A stretch of DNA of 64,000 nt from Cylindrodendrum hubeiense (taxonomy: Eukaryota > Ascomycota > Sordariomycetes > Hypocreales > Nectriaceae): contig JAANBB010000018.1 of assembly GCA_014621425.1 (NCBI GenBank), positions 1-64,000 on the forward strand, given 5' to 3'. Below the pieces are notes generated by a model that searched no databases, was not told the origin of the DNA, and saw only the letters and a list, made by a program, of their open reading frames with translations. Positions 32,868 to 44,889 of this stretch are shown in pieces (the first letter of the stretch is position 1; every line of letters begins with the position of its first letter). Both the position numbers and the translations under genes were made by a program.

Positions 32868-34589
32868 CTATATGTCGATAGGTTCCGACCAGATGGTCCA
32901 GTTATCCAGGCTTGAGTAATCAATATGACCCCATCCTTGCACGAGAGGCGGGTTTGGCCGGCTGAACTCAACGTCAACGACGCGACGGCCCTCGCCAGTC
33001 ACTCTTGGAGGGGCCACCCCATAGCCGTGAACCCTCTGCCCTTCGAATATGTCGCAGGCAGCCAGCGGAGCGCCGGGAGAACAAGGCACACTATCACATG
33101 TCTCCAGCGCAGCCAGCCGAGCACCGATTGCCGCCATTATGTGTCCATCGGCAGGCCCCTCGCGACCCTGCTCGTTGAGCATCGTCGTCGCCAAAGCACG
33201 TAGCGATGGATCTCTGCACTTCATACTCACGACGAAGAGAGGGTTGATGATCCCAGGACGCATTGTGAAGCGTTTGAAAGCGCTGGCTGTGGTCCGCCGC
33301 CTGAGCCGTGACGATGCTGCAGCATCACTTACGATGATTCGGAATTGGTCCTCATGTTCATCGTACACCCTTTGAAATGGGTTGTGGACACACAGAATGT
33401 AGATCAAGGTCGCCGTCAGCTGTGTGCGAACAGCAAAGATCTCCGCCAGTATCTCCGAACATCTCAACGTAGACGTCGCGGACGAGTATTGGGCCTGAAG
33501 CCTGGTGGCAAGCGCCGAAAGGCTGTCAAGAACCGAACGACACTGGGTCACCGCGTCAGATTGACCCTTGCACATGATGGGATCATGCTCTTTCCAGCTG
33601 GGATACGTGTATCGCAGTTGGGCAGCCGACTCTATGAATTGACATGATCGGTGAAGGCAGAGCATCGCGGCGTTAATAGCAAGCTCAGGTTCACGGAACG
33701 CATCGTCTCCGGCGACTGCTTCGTAAAGTTCCAGGTGTATACATTGCGGTGTTTGGGACAAGGCGTAGCTGCCAATCAAGAGGTCGATCTTGACCAGCTC
33801 GGTCTTGATTGCGCTGAGAATGTCAGAAGATGTAGCTCCTCCTTGGCGACGCGGATAGGTCTTGGTCACGATTTGTACGGCCCCAAGAAAATGGGCCAAT
33901 GCATTTTCTTCGTGTTGGCTTAAGATCTCAGCGCCGGCTAGGATGATGGATGCCAGAGCGAGGGACTCTGGACCTGCAGTCTCGTTGTTAAAATCCCATT
34001 GGAGCCTTGCCAGAGCCGAGCCGTAATACTGCCAGGCAGAACAAGGGCTTTTTACCATGTCATTATTGAGCGATAATTCATACGCAGCCCCGAACGCGGC
34101 AGCGGCGGCCTTGACACATTCGACTTGATTTGATAGTTGAAGAAATATACCCCCCCAGACGCCGGCTTCTGGTAGAGGGCGGCCGTTGTTGTCGAGAGAC
34201 AGCACATGAGCTGCAAGATAGCTTAATCTCTCCGTATAGCTGTCCGCCATGACACCCATCTTTAGAGCAGGCCGCAAATCCGATGATGACGACCTGCGTT
34301 CGGGGCTGTAACCGCCACATAGTCGACCTGCTTGGACGCATCGCCGACACAGAGGCCTTTTCTCGTCGCACTTGACCCGACGTGTCCTACATAATCATGT
34401 GGTCAGTCGAATTGGTGCCAAGATAGCAGGGTACGCACTGATGGACCCATACTTGCAGGTCACACAGCCTCGTTTCGACTGCGAAACAACGACGCGAGAC
34501 CGCTTTGGTGCGGGAGTGGATGATCCACTGCTAGATGCAGGACTTGTACGAATAGAGGATTTTTGATTACTTAGTAGCGCTTCCATCAT
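32868..34589 (-). CDS. Zn2Cys6 transcription factor
   Basis: Two exons: 34589-34453 and 34386-32868, with a 66-bp GTATGG...TAG intron that falls inside the zinc cluster, a frequent position in this class. The product is 551 residues. After a Ser/Pro-rich leader comes RGCVTCKTRRVKC, PLCRRC and LCGGY, giving Cys42, 45, 52, 59, 62 and 69. The rest is helical, as in the short fungal_trans_2-like regulators, and contains no stop. An in-frame ATG at 34640 is an alternative start. Cluster type and length resemble the broken regulator at 11185. The closest neighbours are a relic and an RTA1 gene, so no target is obvious. Confidence 0.8.
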
Positions 34590-35160
34590 GGTCACAGAGC
34601 TGACGTGGCAAATGCGATGTATGTAGGAGTAAAAGTCCATCAGCCCTGCGCCAGTTCAACCGTGGCCGGACTTAGTGCGGCATTCTCGGGCCGAAATCTC
34701 CCCAGAACATCCTTGTGCTGCGGCGTACTAGCGCTTGACGGCTGCGCCGATGTTGCTCTATCTAATCATCATTTTCGGGGGATAAAAACATACAATGCCG
34801 GAGATAAATGGATCCCGATTATGCTCCAAATGGTGCTCAGAGGATTTGGGGATTTCCTACATCAGCAGAGGGTGGCATAAAGCAGCCTAAGGGTGAGGGC
34901 GACCACGATCGCGGTGTGTGAGTGCCGGTTGACGATCAAGCTAGGAAATCCCCCATCGGCTGCTGGTAACGTGTAGAGAGCAACGACGCCGTCAAGGAGA
35001 TATACATAGAGACAAATTCGGTGATAGCCGATGACACCAGCTTCGCTATAACCCTTTCCCAGCGCGGTCTAAGTGAACGCGGCGTAACAGCTCACGAACC
35101 AGCCGGCGTCGCAGCAGCAATATTGCACATCAAGTCAGTAGCGCCCTACCCAAATCAGCC
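34590..35160. other. Intergenic, nothing recognised
   Basis: Upstream region of the Zn2Cys6 regulator. Open frames on both strands lack motifs. Confidence 0.45.
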
Positions 35161-35317
35161 TAGCTCGACAAACACCGAGGTGAGCTCCACTGGCCGCTGT
35201 CCGCTAGCCAGTTACGGCTAGCAACCCAAAGCCCTCCTTGGCCCCCTGGCAGCACCTCATAAGGCTCTTGATTAGCGCCAGTGGTCAGTGGAGCTCAGCT
35301 CGGTGTTTGTCGAGCTA
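35161..35317. mobile_element. MITE-like element, 157 bp
   Basis: Begins TAGCTCGACAAACACCGAG and ends with its reverse complement CTCGGTGTTTGTCGAGCTA. The inverted repeats extend about 31 bp with one mismatch (GAGGTGAGCTCCACT against AGTGGAGCTCAGCTC). TA at both ends fits a Tc1/mariner-type target. There is no coding capacity. It lies 406 bp upstream of the RTA1 start. Confidence 0.8.
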
Positions 35318-35723
35318 AGCTGGTTTGAGCAGAGATTCGAGGCTGGGTCGCGACGCAAAAAGTACCCATCGCCGTTAAGTCGCCGAGAGTTACTGTGGAG
35401 GCCATCTCGGTGTTTAATGGCTTAGCAATGCCTTGGACCGTCCGCAACTCCATTGTGCATCGAAGCAAGGCCCATGTAGACTTCCCTGCACTTCCTCCCG
35501 AGTCCAATTTTACATGACGCTGGCTTCTGCTGCTGCGCCCTGTGTCCGCGTAGGCAACTTCAGAGTAGCATCTGTCGCCGGGTGTATAAATACTTATACT
35601 GTGCTGTCCTGCCCTTTCATCGTTGACGTTCATATAGAGGGATCATCAGAGGCATTTCAGTTTTTAATACAAAGCCAAAACTTCATCTGCATACCTAGGC
35701 GATTAACCCGAATAAACCCCGCC
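35318..35723. other. RTA1 promoter region
   Basis: Contains TATAAATA at 35585-35592, about 130 bp upstream of the ATG. Otherwise nothing is recognised. Confidence 0.5.
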
Positions 35724-36806
35724 ATGTCTACCAACTCCAGCACTGCCAACAGCACGCAGACGGACGTGCTGTGCACCCTCGATACGTGCCCGCTATCCGA
35801 GGCCATCATCACATATCAGCCCAACATCGCTGGTAATGCGTTCTTTGGTGCGCTCTTCGGAATCATGCTCCTTGTGCAGCTCGGCCTCGGCATCCGACAC
35901 AAGACCTGGAGCTACCTGGTGGCCATGGTCTTTGGGCTGATTCTCGAAGTCGTCGGATACGCCGGACGCATACAACTACACGACGACCCTTTCAACTTCA
36001 ACTTTTTTATCGAGTGCGTCAAATCCATTTCTCATTCCAAAATTCGGATAGCAAACTCTGACACATAGGCAAGATATCTCATTTGTCTCACCATTGGTCC
36101 CGCTTTCCTTACCGCCGCCATCTACATCACATTTGCACGCGTTGTTTACTCTTGCGATGAAAGATTGTCGTGGATCCGACCAGAGAGAATTTCCATCATC
36201 TTCATGACGTGCGACTTTGTTTGCCTGGTCCTGCAGGCCGCTGGAGGGGCCATCACTTCCACGTCAGATGGAACGTCCCATGAGGCAGAATCCATGAGAC
36301 AGACCGGCGTGAACATCATGATTGGTGGCTTGTCATTTCAGGTTGTGTCTCTAATCTTGTTTATACTGTACGCTGCTATTTACGCGTGGAGATGGAATGC
36401 TGCGGCTGCACTACATTACCGCCATCGACTGCAATCTGCGCATATGAGTCTGCGATGGAAAAGTCTGGTCTTTGGTACGTTTAAGAGCATCAAGTACTTC
36501 CCTTTTTTGGCGGTGAAAAGACACTGACTCTATCAAGGCCTTGCTATCGCCTCTGTCACAATCTTCGCAAGATGTGCTTTTCGTGTTGCTGAACTGATGA
36601 GGGGTTTCCATAGTCCCCTCGCCAACAACGAAGTGGCATTCATGATCTTGGAAGGCGCCATGGTCATTATTGCGTGCCTCTGTCTAACTTTTGGCCATCC
36701 TGGTTTGTGTTTAGATATTGCGTGGAAGCTTCCAAAGCAGGCACCGCGAAATCATCAAGACGCGGTTTCATACGTGGACTTGGGAAATGTGCAAACTGGG
36801 AAGTAA
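35724..36806 (+). CDS. RTA1-family membrane protein
   Basis: Three exons (35724-36013, 36074-36474, 36538-36806) give 319 residues; both introns are about 60 bp and phases agree. After a short, N-glycosylation-rich outside segment there are about seven hydrophobic spans. Family landmarks are FGLILEVVGYAGR in the first part, YLICLTIGPAFLTAAIY, RISIIFMTCDFVCLVLQAAGG, and at the end FARCAFRVAELMRG with FGHPG. RTA1-like proteins (Rta1, Rsb1, Pug1) sit in the plasma membrane and are linked to lipid export and resistance to azoles or 7-aminocholesterol. The acceptor of intron 1 is CAAG at 36073, chosen because it keeps the family sequence in frame. The gene looks intact, despite repeats on both sides. 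Confidence 0.9.
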
Positions 36807-37954
36807 GCACGGCCATAAAGGCTGGCGTGGAGCTTTCACACATGGGAAATCAGCACGACAGAACCTTGAGCCACAACACATGTATACTTCCTTCGGGCGG
36901 TATTGCAATTGTGAAACCTATGAGGTGATAATTCCAAACATCCCACAGTCAAGGATCTCCAAGCATTCTGTCAATCCAGATTTAGCAGCGACTCTGGGAG
37001 TTAATACTCGAAGGATCAATTCGATAAGCCTTGTAGGCATCCTGAGATCTTACGTGCAGCACAACTTAGAAAATAAATCCAGCATTTCCTGTAACTAAGT
37101 ATTTATTTATTTAGCGTACTCTAACCTACTTATTTAACTAAGCACATAGTACCTCTATACTTGTCTATGTAAGGGGGAAAAACTTCACTCTACTCTCACT
37201 TATCCCCTGCGCATCGTGCGCTCGTCGTCTTCGACTCTTGTTATAGTGCTCATCGAAGAGCTGATCCAAGGGCACTGTAACTAAGTATAGTGTATTCTCT
37301 TTCATAACCCTATTAAGATCTACTGCGTCTGAAATTCTATCAGCAGACTGCATCTTAATAGCAGCTACCGTATCAGACATACTCTTAGAGCCTATAGTAT
37401 TCTGCTTTAAAAAATAAATCATATTAATTTGTGAACTTCACTTTTGTGGCATATTTTCTGATATTCAACCTGAATATAACTTAGACAATGAGCCATCTTT
37501 CTCCTAGCCATCCTTAGCTACATAGCCTATGTCAATAACGTCCTCAGAATTCACCGCCACACCTCCAGAATTTACTAAAACCATCTCATTATACCCAGCT
37601 CAGCACTGAGTTCACCGAGATGATATTCGGAATCTATCTGCCAACTACCGAGCATTTAACATACGGGCCAAACACCACAACCAAGACCATTTTTGCAAGC
37701 ATTCCGACCTACAAAATATTTGATCCGGATTTGTCTTCGCTCGTTATAAGTGACGAAGAAGCTAATAAATTAACAATCTCTGTGAAAATAAATCTTAAAC
37801 TTATTAAAAATACATATCCGAGATATACAGCTCCTCAGCCATCCATATAAATGAGCCATCTCAATCACCTGGACTCACTTTACATCACTCTGATTGATAA
37901 TAAACATGGTACGCTAATGAACAACACAAGCATCTAAAAGGAAAGAGTGCGGTA
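36807..37954. other. Intergenic, no gene recognised
   Basis: Moderately AT-rich. Short open frames (for example the minus strand at 37165-37422 and plus strand at 37620-37850) have no motifs. Confidence 0.45.
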
Positions 37955-38308
37955 CGTTGGGGTTCCTTAGTCATGCAGTGCGGAATGCTTTCACATGCGT
38001 TCGTAGCTGAATGTGTCAGCTAGGGTATAAGCCCATTTGATCCGGAATGCTTCTTATAGACTGTTCCGACCGGTATTGATATTATTGGATAACGTCAAGT
38101 ATTCAATAATTAAGAGATACAGGGTAGGATTGAGATATCGCGATTGATTTCATCCGCAGTCATAACCTTCAATCATTGCCCTTATCTACGCCTTTACTTG
38201 GATTGCGGACGCATCGCCATTGTGCTGGCATTCCACAGTCACACAACACCTGTTCTGTGGGTGGGTTGTTGGGTCTTTGACCGTCTCTTGCGCCCGTCCC
38301 CCACACAG
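37955..38308 (+). mobile_element. Solo-LTR-like repeat, copy A
   Basis: Shares with 45510-46020 the segments TAAGCCCATTTGA(T/G)CCGGA, a TTGGATAA(C/G) word, AGATATCGCGAT / AGATCGCGATC, ATCTACGC(C/T)(T/C)TTAC, ATTGCGGACG and GGTGGGTTG, in the same order and orientation. It is shorter than copy B because a central segment of about 150 bp is absent. No flanking target duplication is visible. Confidence 0.75.
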
Positions 38309-38868
38309 GGGTTCTCTGGGGTCACACGCCGGGTCACTGGGATCACATGCGGGGGAGGTTCATCCCACCCAGTCATCAGTCGATAAACCAGTACTTCTCC
38401 GCGAACCATACTGCGCTAAGAGGCTAGATCCGGGGAATTATGCTTAATTAGTCCGGGGCTGGTGAGGGGTCATCTTATCTCTATATGCGGACCAATTGTG
38501 GCCTGGAAACGCATTAGAGGTAGCTACTTTATCCACTCCGGGAACAATCGCTATTCGAGCGCGTAGAGCACCTTCGTCACGGAGTAATTCGAGTGGGTCC
38601 ACCACTCGCGTACACGATTCTATCCAATCATACACTGATATGTCCTTGGCGAGGCGCACCCTTCGCCCTAGAGAAGTTCAAATCTCGATCACACATATCC
38701 TTGCGTTTGCAGAAGCGAGTCGATTGATATCCCCATCAATCAGAACATGTGATAGTTTGAGTCAACGTGCTCTGAGGGCTGCGGATAGAAGGAGATAAAT
38801 TCCCTTAATACTCCCCTCGTCAATCCGTTCACTCCACCTCTACACTTCTCGTCATCCCCGCCATCGCC
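38309..38868. other. MFS gene promoter region
   Basis: No coding feature is recognised between the LTR-like repeat and the transporter start. Confidence 0.45.
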
Positions 38869-40472
38869 ATGAAGCCGAAGGTTTACCAGTTCCTCGTGGG
38901 AGTGTTTGCGTCCTTTGGATCGCTCCTCTTTGGTTATGATTTGGGTGTTATTGCCCAAGTCATTGCTTCTAAATCTTATACCGATCTCTTCAATGTCAGC
39001 GGCACTGACTCTTCGACGTAAGGTCTTCCTTGATTTCACACATAAGCCTCTACTAAACTGTTGTAGTGGTGCTGTGGTAGCCTTGTTCACTGGAGGTGCC
39101 TTTTTCGGTGCTTGGTTTGCTGGTCCCATCACGGAGCGCTTGGGTCGACGATGGACGATTGTCATCGGCAGCATCATTTTCCTCGTTGGAGGAATCTTGC
39201 AAACCGCTGCGCCAAAGATTTCCTATCTGATGGCAGGTCGTTTCTTGTCTGGTCTCGGTGTCGGATTCCTAACTATGATCATTCCGCTATACCAAGCTGA
39301 AATTGCTCATCCTTCAATCAGAGGTGAAGATGAACCCCTCTTATTAATACACAGTCTTTGCTAACTTCATGATAGGAACGGTTACTGCTCTTCAACAATT
39401 CATGTTGGGCATTGGAGCTCTCATTGCTTCATGGGCCGGCTGGGGAACTTTCAACGCCTACACTGATACCCGACAATGGCGTATCCCTTTGGGTATCCAG
39501 AACGTTCCTGCCCTCATTCTTGGAGCTCTGATTTTCCTTTTCCCCGAGTCTCCTCGCTGGCTTATCGACAAAGGGAAATTGGAAGAAGGTCTGCAGACTC
39601 TCGCTCGCCTGCATAGCAACGGAAATCAAGACGACCCATGGGTCCGTGCGGAGTTCGAGCAAATTCAAGAGAATATTGCTAAGGAACACGAAGAGGAAGC
39701 AAAATCCTACTTGGATCTTTTCCGTGACACATCTACCTTCCGCCGACTCCTGATTGCCTGCGGTCTCCAGGCGTCAATTCAAATGACTGGCGTATCTGCA
39801 ATCCAGTACTACTCCGTCACAATTTACGGTCAAGCAGGAATCGAACCTGGCGATGCCCTCAAGTACCAAGCCATCAACTCCGTCATTGCACTCGTCGCCC
39901 AAGCGCTATGCATTGCATACATCGATCGCTTTGGCCGTCGTTGGACCCTTATTTGGGGTAATCTGTTCAACATGGTTACCTTTATCATTGCCACTATCAT
40001 GTTGGCCGTCTACCCACCAGGCTCTGGCAGCGCTGCTCAGGGTTGGGGCTTCATTATCGTTACTTGGGCATACAACTTCTCCTTCTCTGCGACTTGCGGA
40101 CCGCTTTCGTGGATCATCCCCGCTGAGATCTTTGACACCCGTATGAGGGCTAAAGGTGTTTCCCTGGCAACCATGATGTCCTTTGCTTTCAACACTATGA
40201 TTGGTCAAGTTACAGGTATTGCAATGGACGCAGTGGGATGGAAATACTATCTTGTGTTTGTCATTTGCAATTTCACCAATGCACTGGCAGTTTGGGCGTT
40301 CGTCCCTGAGACAAAGCAGCTGCCACTTGAGGAGATGAACTCCTTATTCAGAACCATGCCATGGTTTGTCGCTGGTAAGGACCCAAAGCAGTATACTGGT
40401 GATTACCAAGGAGACTTGGAGCGGAGGGCAGAGCAGTTTGATGAGAAGTTGGCTGTTGCAGAGCATGTTTAA
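38869..40472 (+). CDS. MFS sugar transporter
   Basis: Three exons (38869-39017, 39067-39323, 39376-40472) with 49- and 52-bp introns give 500 residues, the usual size of fungal hexose/quinate-type porters. Signatures are FGYDLGVI near the start, ERLGRRW after TM2, the GRFLSGLGVGF segment, FPESPRWLIDKGK after TM6, DRFGRRWTL in the second half and FVPETK after TM12. Twelve hydrophobic spans can be traced. The protein should import a sugar or related polyol/acid across the plasma membrane with protons; the exact substrate cannot be told. The coding sequence is strongly codon-biased towards C-ending codons and intact, unlike the relics on both sides. Confidence 0.95.
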
Positions 40473-40829
40473 TAGTGTAGTTATTCGCAGGAGGAGGTTG
40501 CTCATGCTTGATATACACAGCAAGATCCAGAAGGCAGGATAATATTAGGTAGACTCAGTTGACATGATACTTCAGGTTTTCTTGAGTTTTATCACAGTAT
40601 TGTATTTGCCCATTGCCTTCTAGGCTATCCTCTAAAGACGTGAACGATGAAAAGCGATGAAGCAAATTTGATTGAAGATATCAGAGATGAAAGCGAATCT
40701 GAGGCTGATAAAGAACTACAAGTCAGAAATCAAGAAAAGGGTTCCTCCGAGTGACGTTGCGTAGACTTTTATTGCAACGACTGGATATATTTCTTTATGT
40801 CTATCTAGTCTATGCTGCTCTGATAAGCG
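40473..40829. other. Intergenic
   Basis: 3' flank of the transporter. No gene is recognised. Confidence 0.4.
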
Positions 40830-41695
40830 ACAAAACCTGCAAAGTTGAGGCGAGAATTGAAGAGTTGAGGCATCTAAGAAGCGGGATGTCAAAGAGCTGA
40901 TGGACAACTTTTTGGCAATTCGCGACAAAGTGGATTTCTAGCTGAACATATGTGCCTTTGTTGATGCTCTCGATGAGTACGAAGGAGCGCATCAAAAGTT
41001 GGTGATGTCAAACTTCGAATTTGCATCGCGTCCCTTCCAGAAAATATTATTCGCACAAAGTTCAAAGATAACCCTGGCTTCATGATACATAAACACACTG
41101 CCGATAATGTTCGGCGCTATACAGAAACACGGATTTTGGAGGATACACAAGATCTGCTTTTGGATTCTGGGGCTACAGTTATTCAAAGCCTTCTTGACTC
41201 AATCATCGGGAAAGCGCAGGGCGTTTTTCTATGGCGTAAACTCGTAATTGAAGAAATCATCGAAAACACACAGGCAGGTAATACCATTTCTGGGATGGAG
41301 GAACTTTTGTCAGAAATACCGCACGAGATATCGGCGCTGTATGCCCGTACATGCGCAGACTAACGAGACGAGCCGGTTCCCTGCGGAGTAAACCTCGCCC
41401 TGTCTACCTTGAAGCATATATGATGTCTCAGTTGGTATTATCAGTTAACCCGCCACTGAATCTCATTGATCTTCTCTAAGCTTCCACATTTCTTGCTTCA
41501 GGAACAGAATTGCACGACTTAGCGCACCATTCCAACCTTCAGCTGGAATATCGACCTCACACGCTTTCTCGTGGCCTTCTTGAGACCCATGGGAGTGCAA
41601 GAAGTGTCCAGTTCCTACACCAAACCACCAATGTATTCTTTAAAGAAGGTGATGGCCGCATGATTCTTTGCGAGCGAGTCCATAAAGGCCAATAA
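40830..41695 (+). pseudogene. Degraded NACHT-type (fungal NLR) protein
   Basis: Landmarks in order on the plus strand but in changing frames: KRDVKELMDNFLAIRDKVDF (about 40880), ICAFVDALDEYEGAHQKL (about 40945-41000; a Walker-B-like hhhhDxLDE), ICIASLPENIIRTKFKDNP (about 41020), GVFLWRKLVIEEI (about 41220), LSEIPHEISALYART (about 41310), and RSVQFLHQTTNVFF near 41610. These are the features of the STAND/NACHT nucleotide-binding domain of fungal NLR-like proteins, which sense non-self and trigger cell death. Stops at about 40940 and 41361 and several frame changes show it is dead. The P-loop and the repeat (ankyrin/WD/TPR) region are absent. Confidence 0.8.
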
Positions 41696-42573
41696 GAGGC
41701 TGATGACAAGATGATGTTTCGCTTTGCGGGACACTTCTTGAGAATTTTCTCAGCCAACTCTGGAATTCCGAGGCCGGGAATACTACTCCAACATCTAATA
41801 TTCCATGGAACACGAGCTGAGTGAAGTCAGGATGCTTCTCTGGGCCAGTTTCTGGAGGTGGTACTATTGAAGTTTTTCACGGAGGGACAACACGATGCCT
41901 TGCCACGCATTGACGAATTTCAGCATGGATCGAGCCAAGTCTCACTACGCATCAATTCCAGATTCTCGGTTATACAGCAAATGTTTTGTTCTACTCGCTT
42001 TTTTGTCTGCAAGGCTATTTAGAGTATGCTTACTAGTACCACATACTACTTTGCGGGTCGTACCTCCGAAGCTAGCAATCGAGAAAAGGGTTACTATTGA
42101 GTTTTAAGACAGCGGTTAAGTGTGCAAAGCCCGATAATATTCGAATCTAGAGGGTATTATTGTAGTAGTATAACCGACAAGGACGAATTCAAATGGCAGT
42201 ACAAATTAAGAAGTAGTAGTGTTATGATTACTTGATTAGGCATCAACTGGGTCGCTAAGTAATACTGCCTAATCAAGAGGCTGATAGCAATCAGCGTAGA
42301 TTACAAACAGTAAGCCAGCTACTGAGAGCGTTAAATTAAATGGAGTGTCACGGATAAATATTCGGAGCGCTTCGGTGGCTGGCTAAACCCTGTTCACCAG
42401 GCATGGCCGCTGTTAAATAGCGGCTGAAACCGAGTAGGAATTGAATCCTGAACCTGAACCTGAACCTAAATAAGCATCCTGTTCTTCTCACAGTGAGAGC
42501 CATTCACAAACCCATTCTGCATCATATCTCGCATTCGTCTTCTAAAATCGATAAAACCCACGCAGCACTGGCA
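41696..42573. other. Intergenic with a 12-bp hairpin
   Basis: No gene is recognised. It holds a perfect inverted repeat (42231-42277, separate entry) and a short run of CCTGAA units near 42450-42470. A stretch from TGTTATGATT at about 42220 to CTTCTCACA at about 42492 has LTR-like ends, but I see no second copy in the window. Confidence 0.4.
42231..42277. repeat. Perfect 12-bp inverted repeat (hairpin)
   Basis: CTTGATTAGGCA at 42231-42242 and its exact complement TGCCTAATCAAG at 42266-42277, with a 23-nt loop. It may be part of an LTR or MITE end, or a structured promoter element about 300 bp upstream of the small ORF at 42574. Confidence 0.75.
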
Positions 42574-42900
42574 ATGGCAGGCAAAAATGACGCTGAAAGA
42601 TTCCTCGCAGAGCACCCTGAGATCATGGTCGGTCGAGATGCACTCCAGGAAGCAAGAGCAAAAGTCGACGAAGGCAACACATTCACCATCTGCAATAAGC
42701 CTATCAGCAATATCGTCTTAATTCAAGAATTTGATGCTGATACAAAGGAACGCTTGCATGCTGTCGCATTGGTTGATGACGACAAGGCTGAGAAATATTA
42801 TAAAGAGAACAACCAAGACGACGAAAGTGGTGGATTGGGCAAATGTAGGGATTGTGGTGAGACAGGGCCAAGCCACTGCCTCTTTGAGAAAGCACCGTGA
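42574..42900 (+). CDS. Small conserved protein of unknown family, paralogue 1
   Basis: 108 residues from the ATG at 42574 (the open frame extends upstream without another ATG). The family is not recognised. It is clearly related to the product of 44890-45438: HPEIMVGRDALQEAR, NTFTICNKPISNIVLIQEFD, VALVDDDKAEKYYK and a Cys-rich tail (CRDCGETGPSHC) all have close counterparts. Many codons differ only in the third base between the copies, which implies selection on the protein. It is acidic, with no signal peptide or membrane span. The four tail Cys/His positions could bind zinc. Confidence 0.65.
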   Translation: MAGKNDAERFLAEHPEIMVGRDALQEARAKVDEGNTFTICNKPISNIVLIQEFDADTKERLHAVALVDDDKAEKYYKENNQDDESGGLGKCRDCGETGPSHCLFEKAP

Positions 42901-44889
42901 CTTTGGTGAACGAGTGCACATTGGATTATTTGATTTGTCCGGTGGAAATCTCGGGTTGATGGAATGGCATAGTCATTGTTCTAGCTGTGTGCTGCTGCTT
43001 TGGCCACTTTCTCTAACATTAAATCTTCGCTCTCATATCAGCCAGCAGGATGGTCCCGGGCCGTATGTTAGTAAAACGGAACTCCTTCGTCGTACCCAAG
43101 GAGCATCTTCATATATTCACCGGTTAGGAACTTTCCACAACCTGCTACTGTGACATCAACACGGAGGCGCACGACAAGCTTGCACATATTCCGAAGTTGT
43201 GATGCCACATTGAATTCAGGATAGGGAACTGTGGCCCAAAACATCTCAGGATGACGTGTTATTTTACTCCTCGTATAAATGGAATGGTGGTCGAAATGAT
43301 GCTGCCCAATCGTTCGCACACAGGGGAGGAGTAGAGATTGCAAACAGTGGTCCCGTTGGCTGCCCCTGAGCATTTCTGCTTTCACATGCTCGTATTGTCG
43401 GCCTAATCGGCCATCAGCCGACCTCGTATTCTCCTACCGTTTAACTTAATATCAGGCTGAGTGACCGTGCGCATCATGTCTTCGATACAGTAGGTGGGTT
43501 GTAAAAAGTCAACGTGCATAAGGGGTTGTGTCAGCTTGAAATGTGCTAGCCCTTGACTAAATAGTATCGATTTGCGTTGCTCAATCTACTTGCTTGGTCT
43601 CTCTCTACCGTAGAATAACGGTTTGTCTGACTAGAAAAGTTGAAACGTTTTGGACATGATTGATCATAGCTAGCTTAGGTTTCCCGCATAATTGCATCGA
43701 ACTTTTGACCACCATGTTCTGATTGCTTTTCAATGATCCTGATCGACAGCACCAGTTAGTTTGACCGCAAGACTCGAGGCAAAGTTATTTAGTGGGCTCA
43801 GGCAGTAGATTAGGCTTATAGCGCTCTAGCTGTGGCATTTACGGGTGATAGAAGTTGGCATATTAACTGTGCAGGCAGAAACAACAATCCCTGATTATGA
43901 AGATGACAACATTACTAGCGATAATCTTAGCTTTCCTACTTAATCTGCTAAAAGTACCATCTCTATCAATTGCATATTCGACTCTTTAGACCTCATTGAA
44001 TTGTTTATTATAGCATTGGTGGACGATATACGAAGTGAACTTGTTCTGGTACCTGTGTGTTTTCTCGGTCCCCGTTTCCTGAAGCAAGCCTTGACAGTCT
44101 ACTGAAGCTGTCTCAGCGCCACCTGCCCCAGGATACCAAATTTTACACTCTATCAACCATGGGAATGCCATTAAAAGACCAATGCCAGCTGTGCTGCTTG
44201 CCTCTTCCTGGTCTCTCCGTTCCCTTTCTGCCTCGAAGGAACGCCCCGGTTGGGCGGAATACCCGTCACGCAATACCATGTACTTGAGAATAACCAAGCC
44301 CTAGGCATTTAGCTGTCTCTAGCCGACGGTTGAGACGGTCGAGTCATCGGGATCGAAGGTATGCTGTGTGCCAGGCAGGCTAGTGGTGACTCAAACTCAT
44401 TCAGATCGCCGAGGCTATTCTCTAGACTTGGTGAAGGTAAGTAAAGGGCTGGCCACACACAAACGGAACATCTGGAGAGGCAAAAAGCGGTGTGCGATAA
44501 CTTCAAATGTAGCACAGTGCTGCTAAATGCAGGATCAGACGGTAGGAGATAATTGCCGCACCTACTGCATAAGTTAGAAATCTCTCATACAGTCCACCGG
44601 TCGATTTTTACCGGTGTTGCCGATCAGGACCTTTTGTCCCTGGGTAATCGTAAGGTTTCAGGGAACTTTTGACTGACATCGTGTTGGTCGTTGTTATGCG
44701 ATGACTTCACATGCCATTGGTGATCTCGGTCTCTCCCGAACGACGGACCAGGTCCCCATACTACGTGTAACCCTTCTTGCAAATATAACAGTATGTTGCC
44801 TTCTCCGTTCCTTATTAGACAATGCACCGCGCACTACTGCTTGATCTTCAGCCCCTACTATTACACGCCTTCATTATCATACTACTAGG
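42901..44889. other. Intergenic, no clear gene
   Basis: About 2 kb between the two paralogues. The best open frame is on the minus strand at 43068-43385 (105 codons, with a coding-like segment PEMFWATVPYPEFNVASQL), but there is no family match or splice support, so I do not call it a gene. No duplication of the paralogue flanks is visible. Confidence 0.4.

Noticed and set aside
42440..42475. Telomere-like CCTGAA repeats
   Set aside because: Only three to four units and not the TTAGGG-type fungal telomere repeat.
43068..43385. 105-residue minus-strand protein
   Set aside because: Looks mildly coding (PYPEFNVASQL) but has no family match, no splice support and no homologous second copy near paralogue 2.
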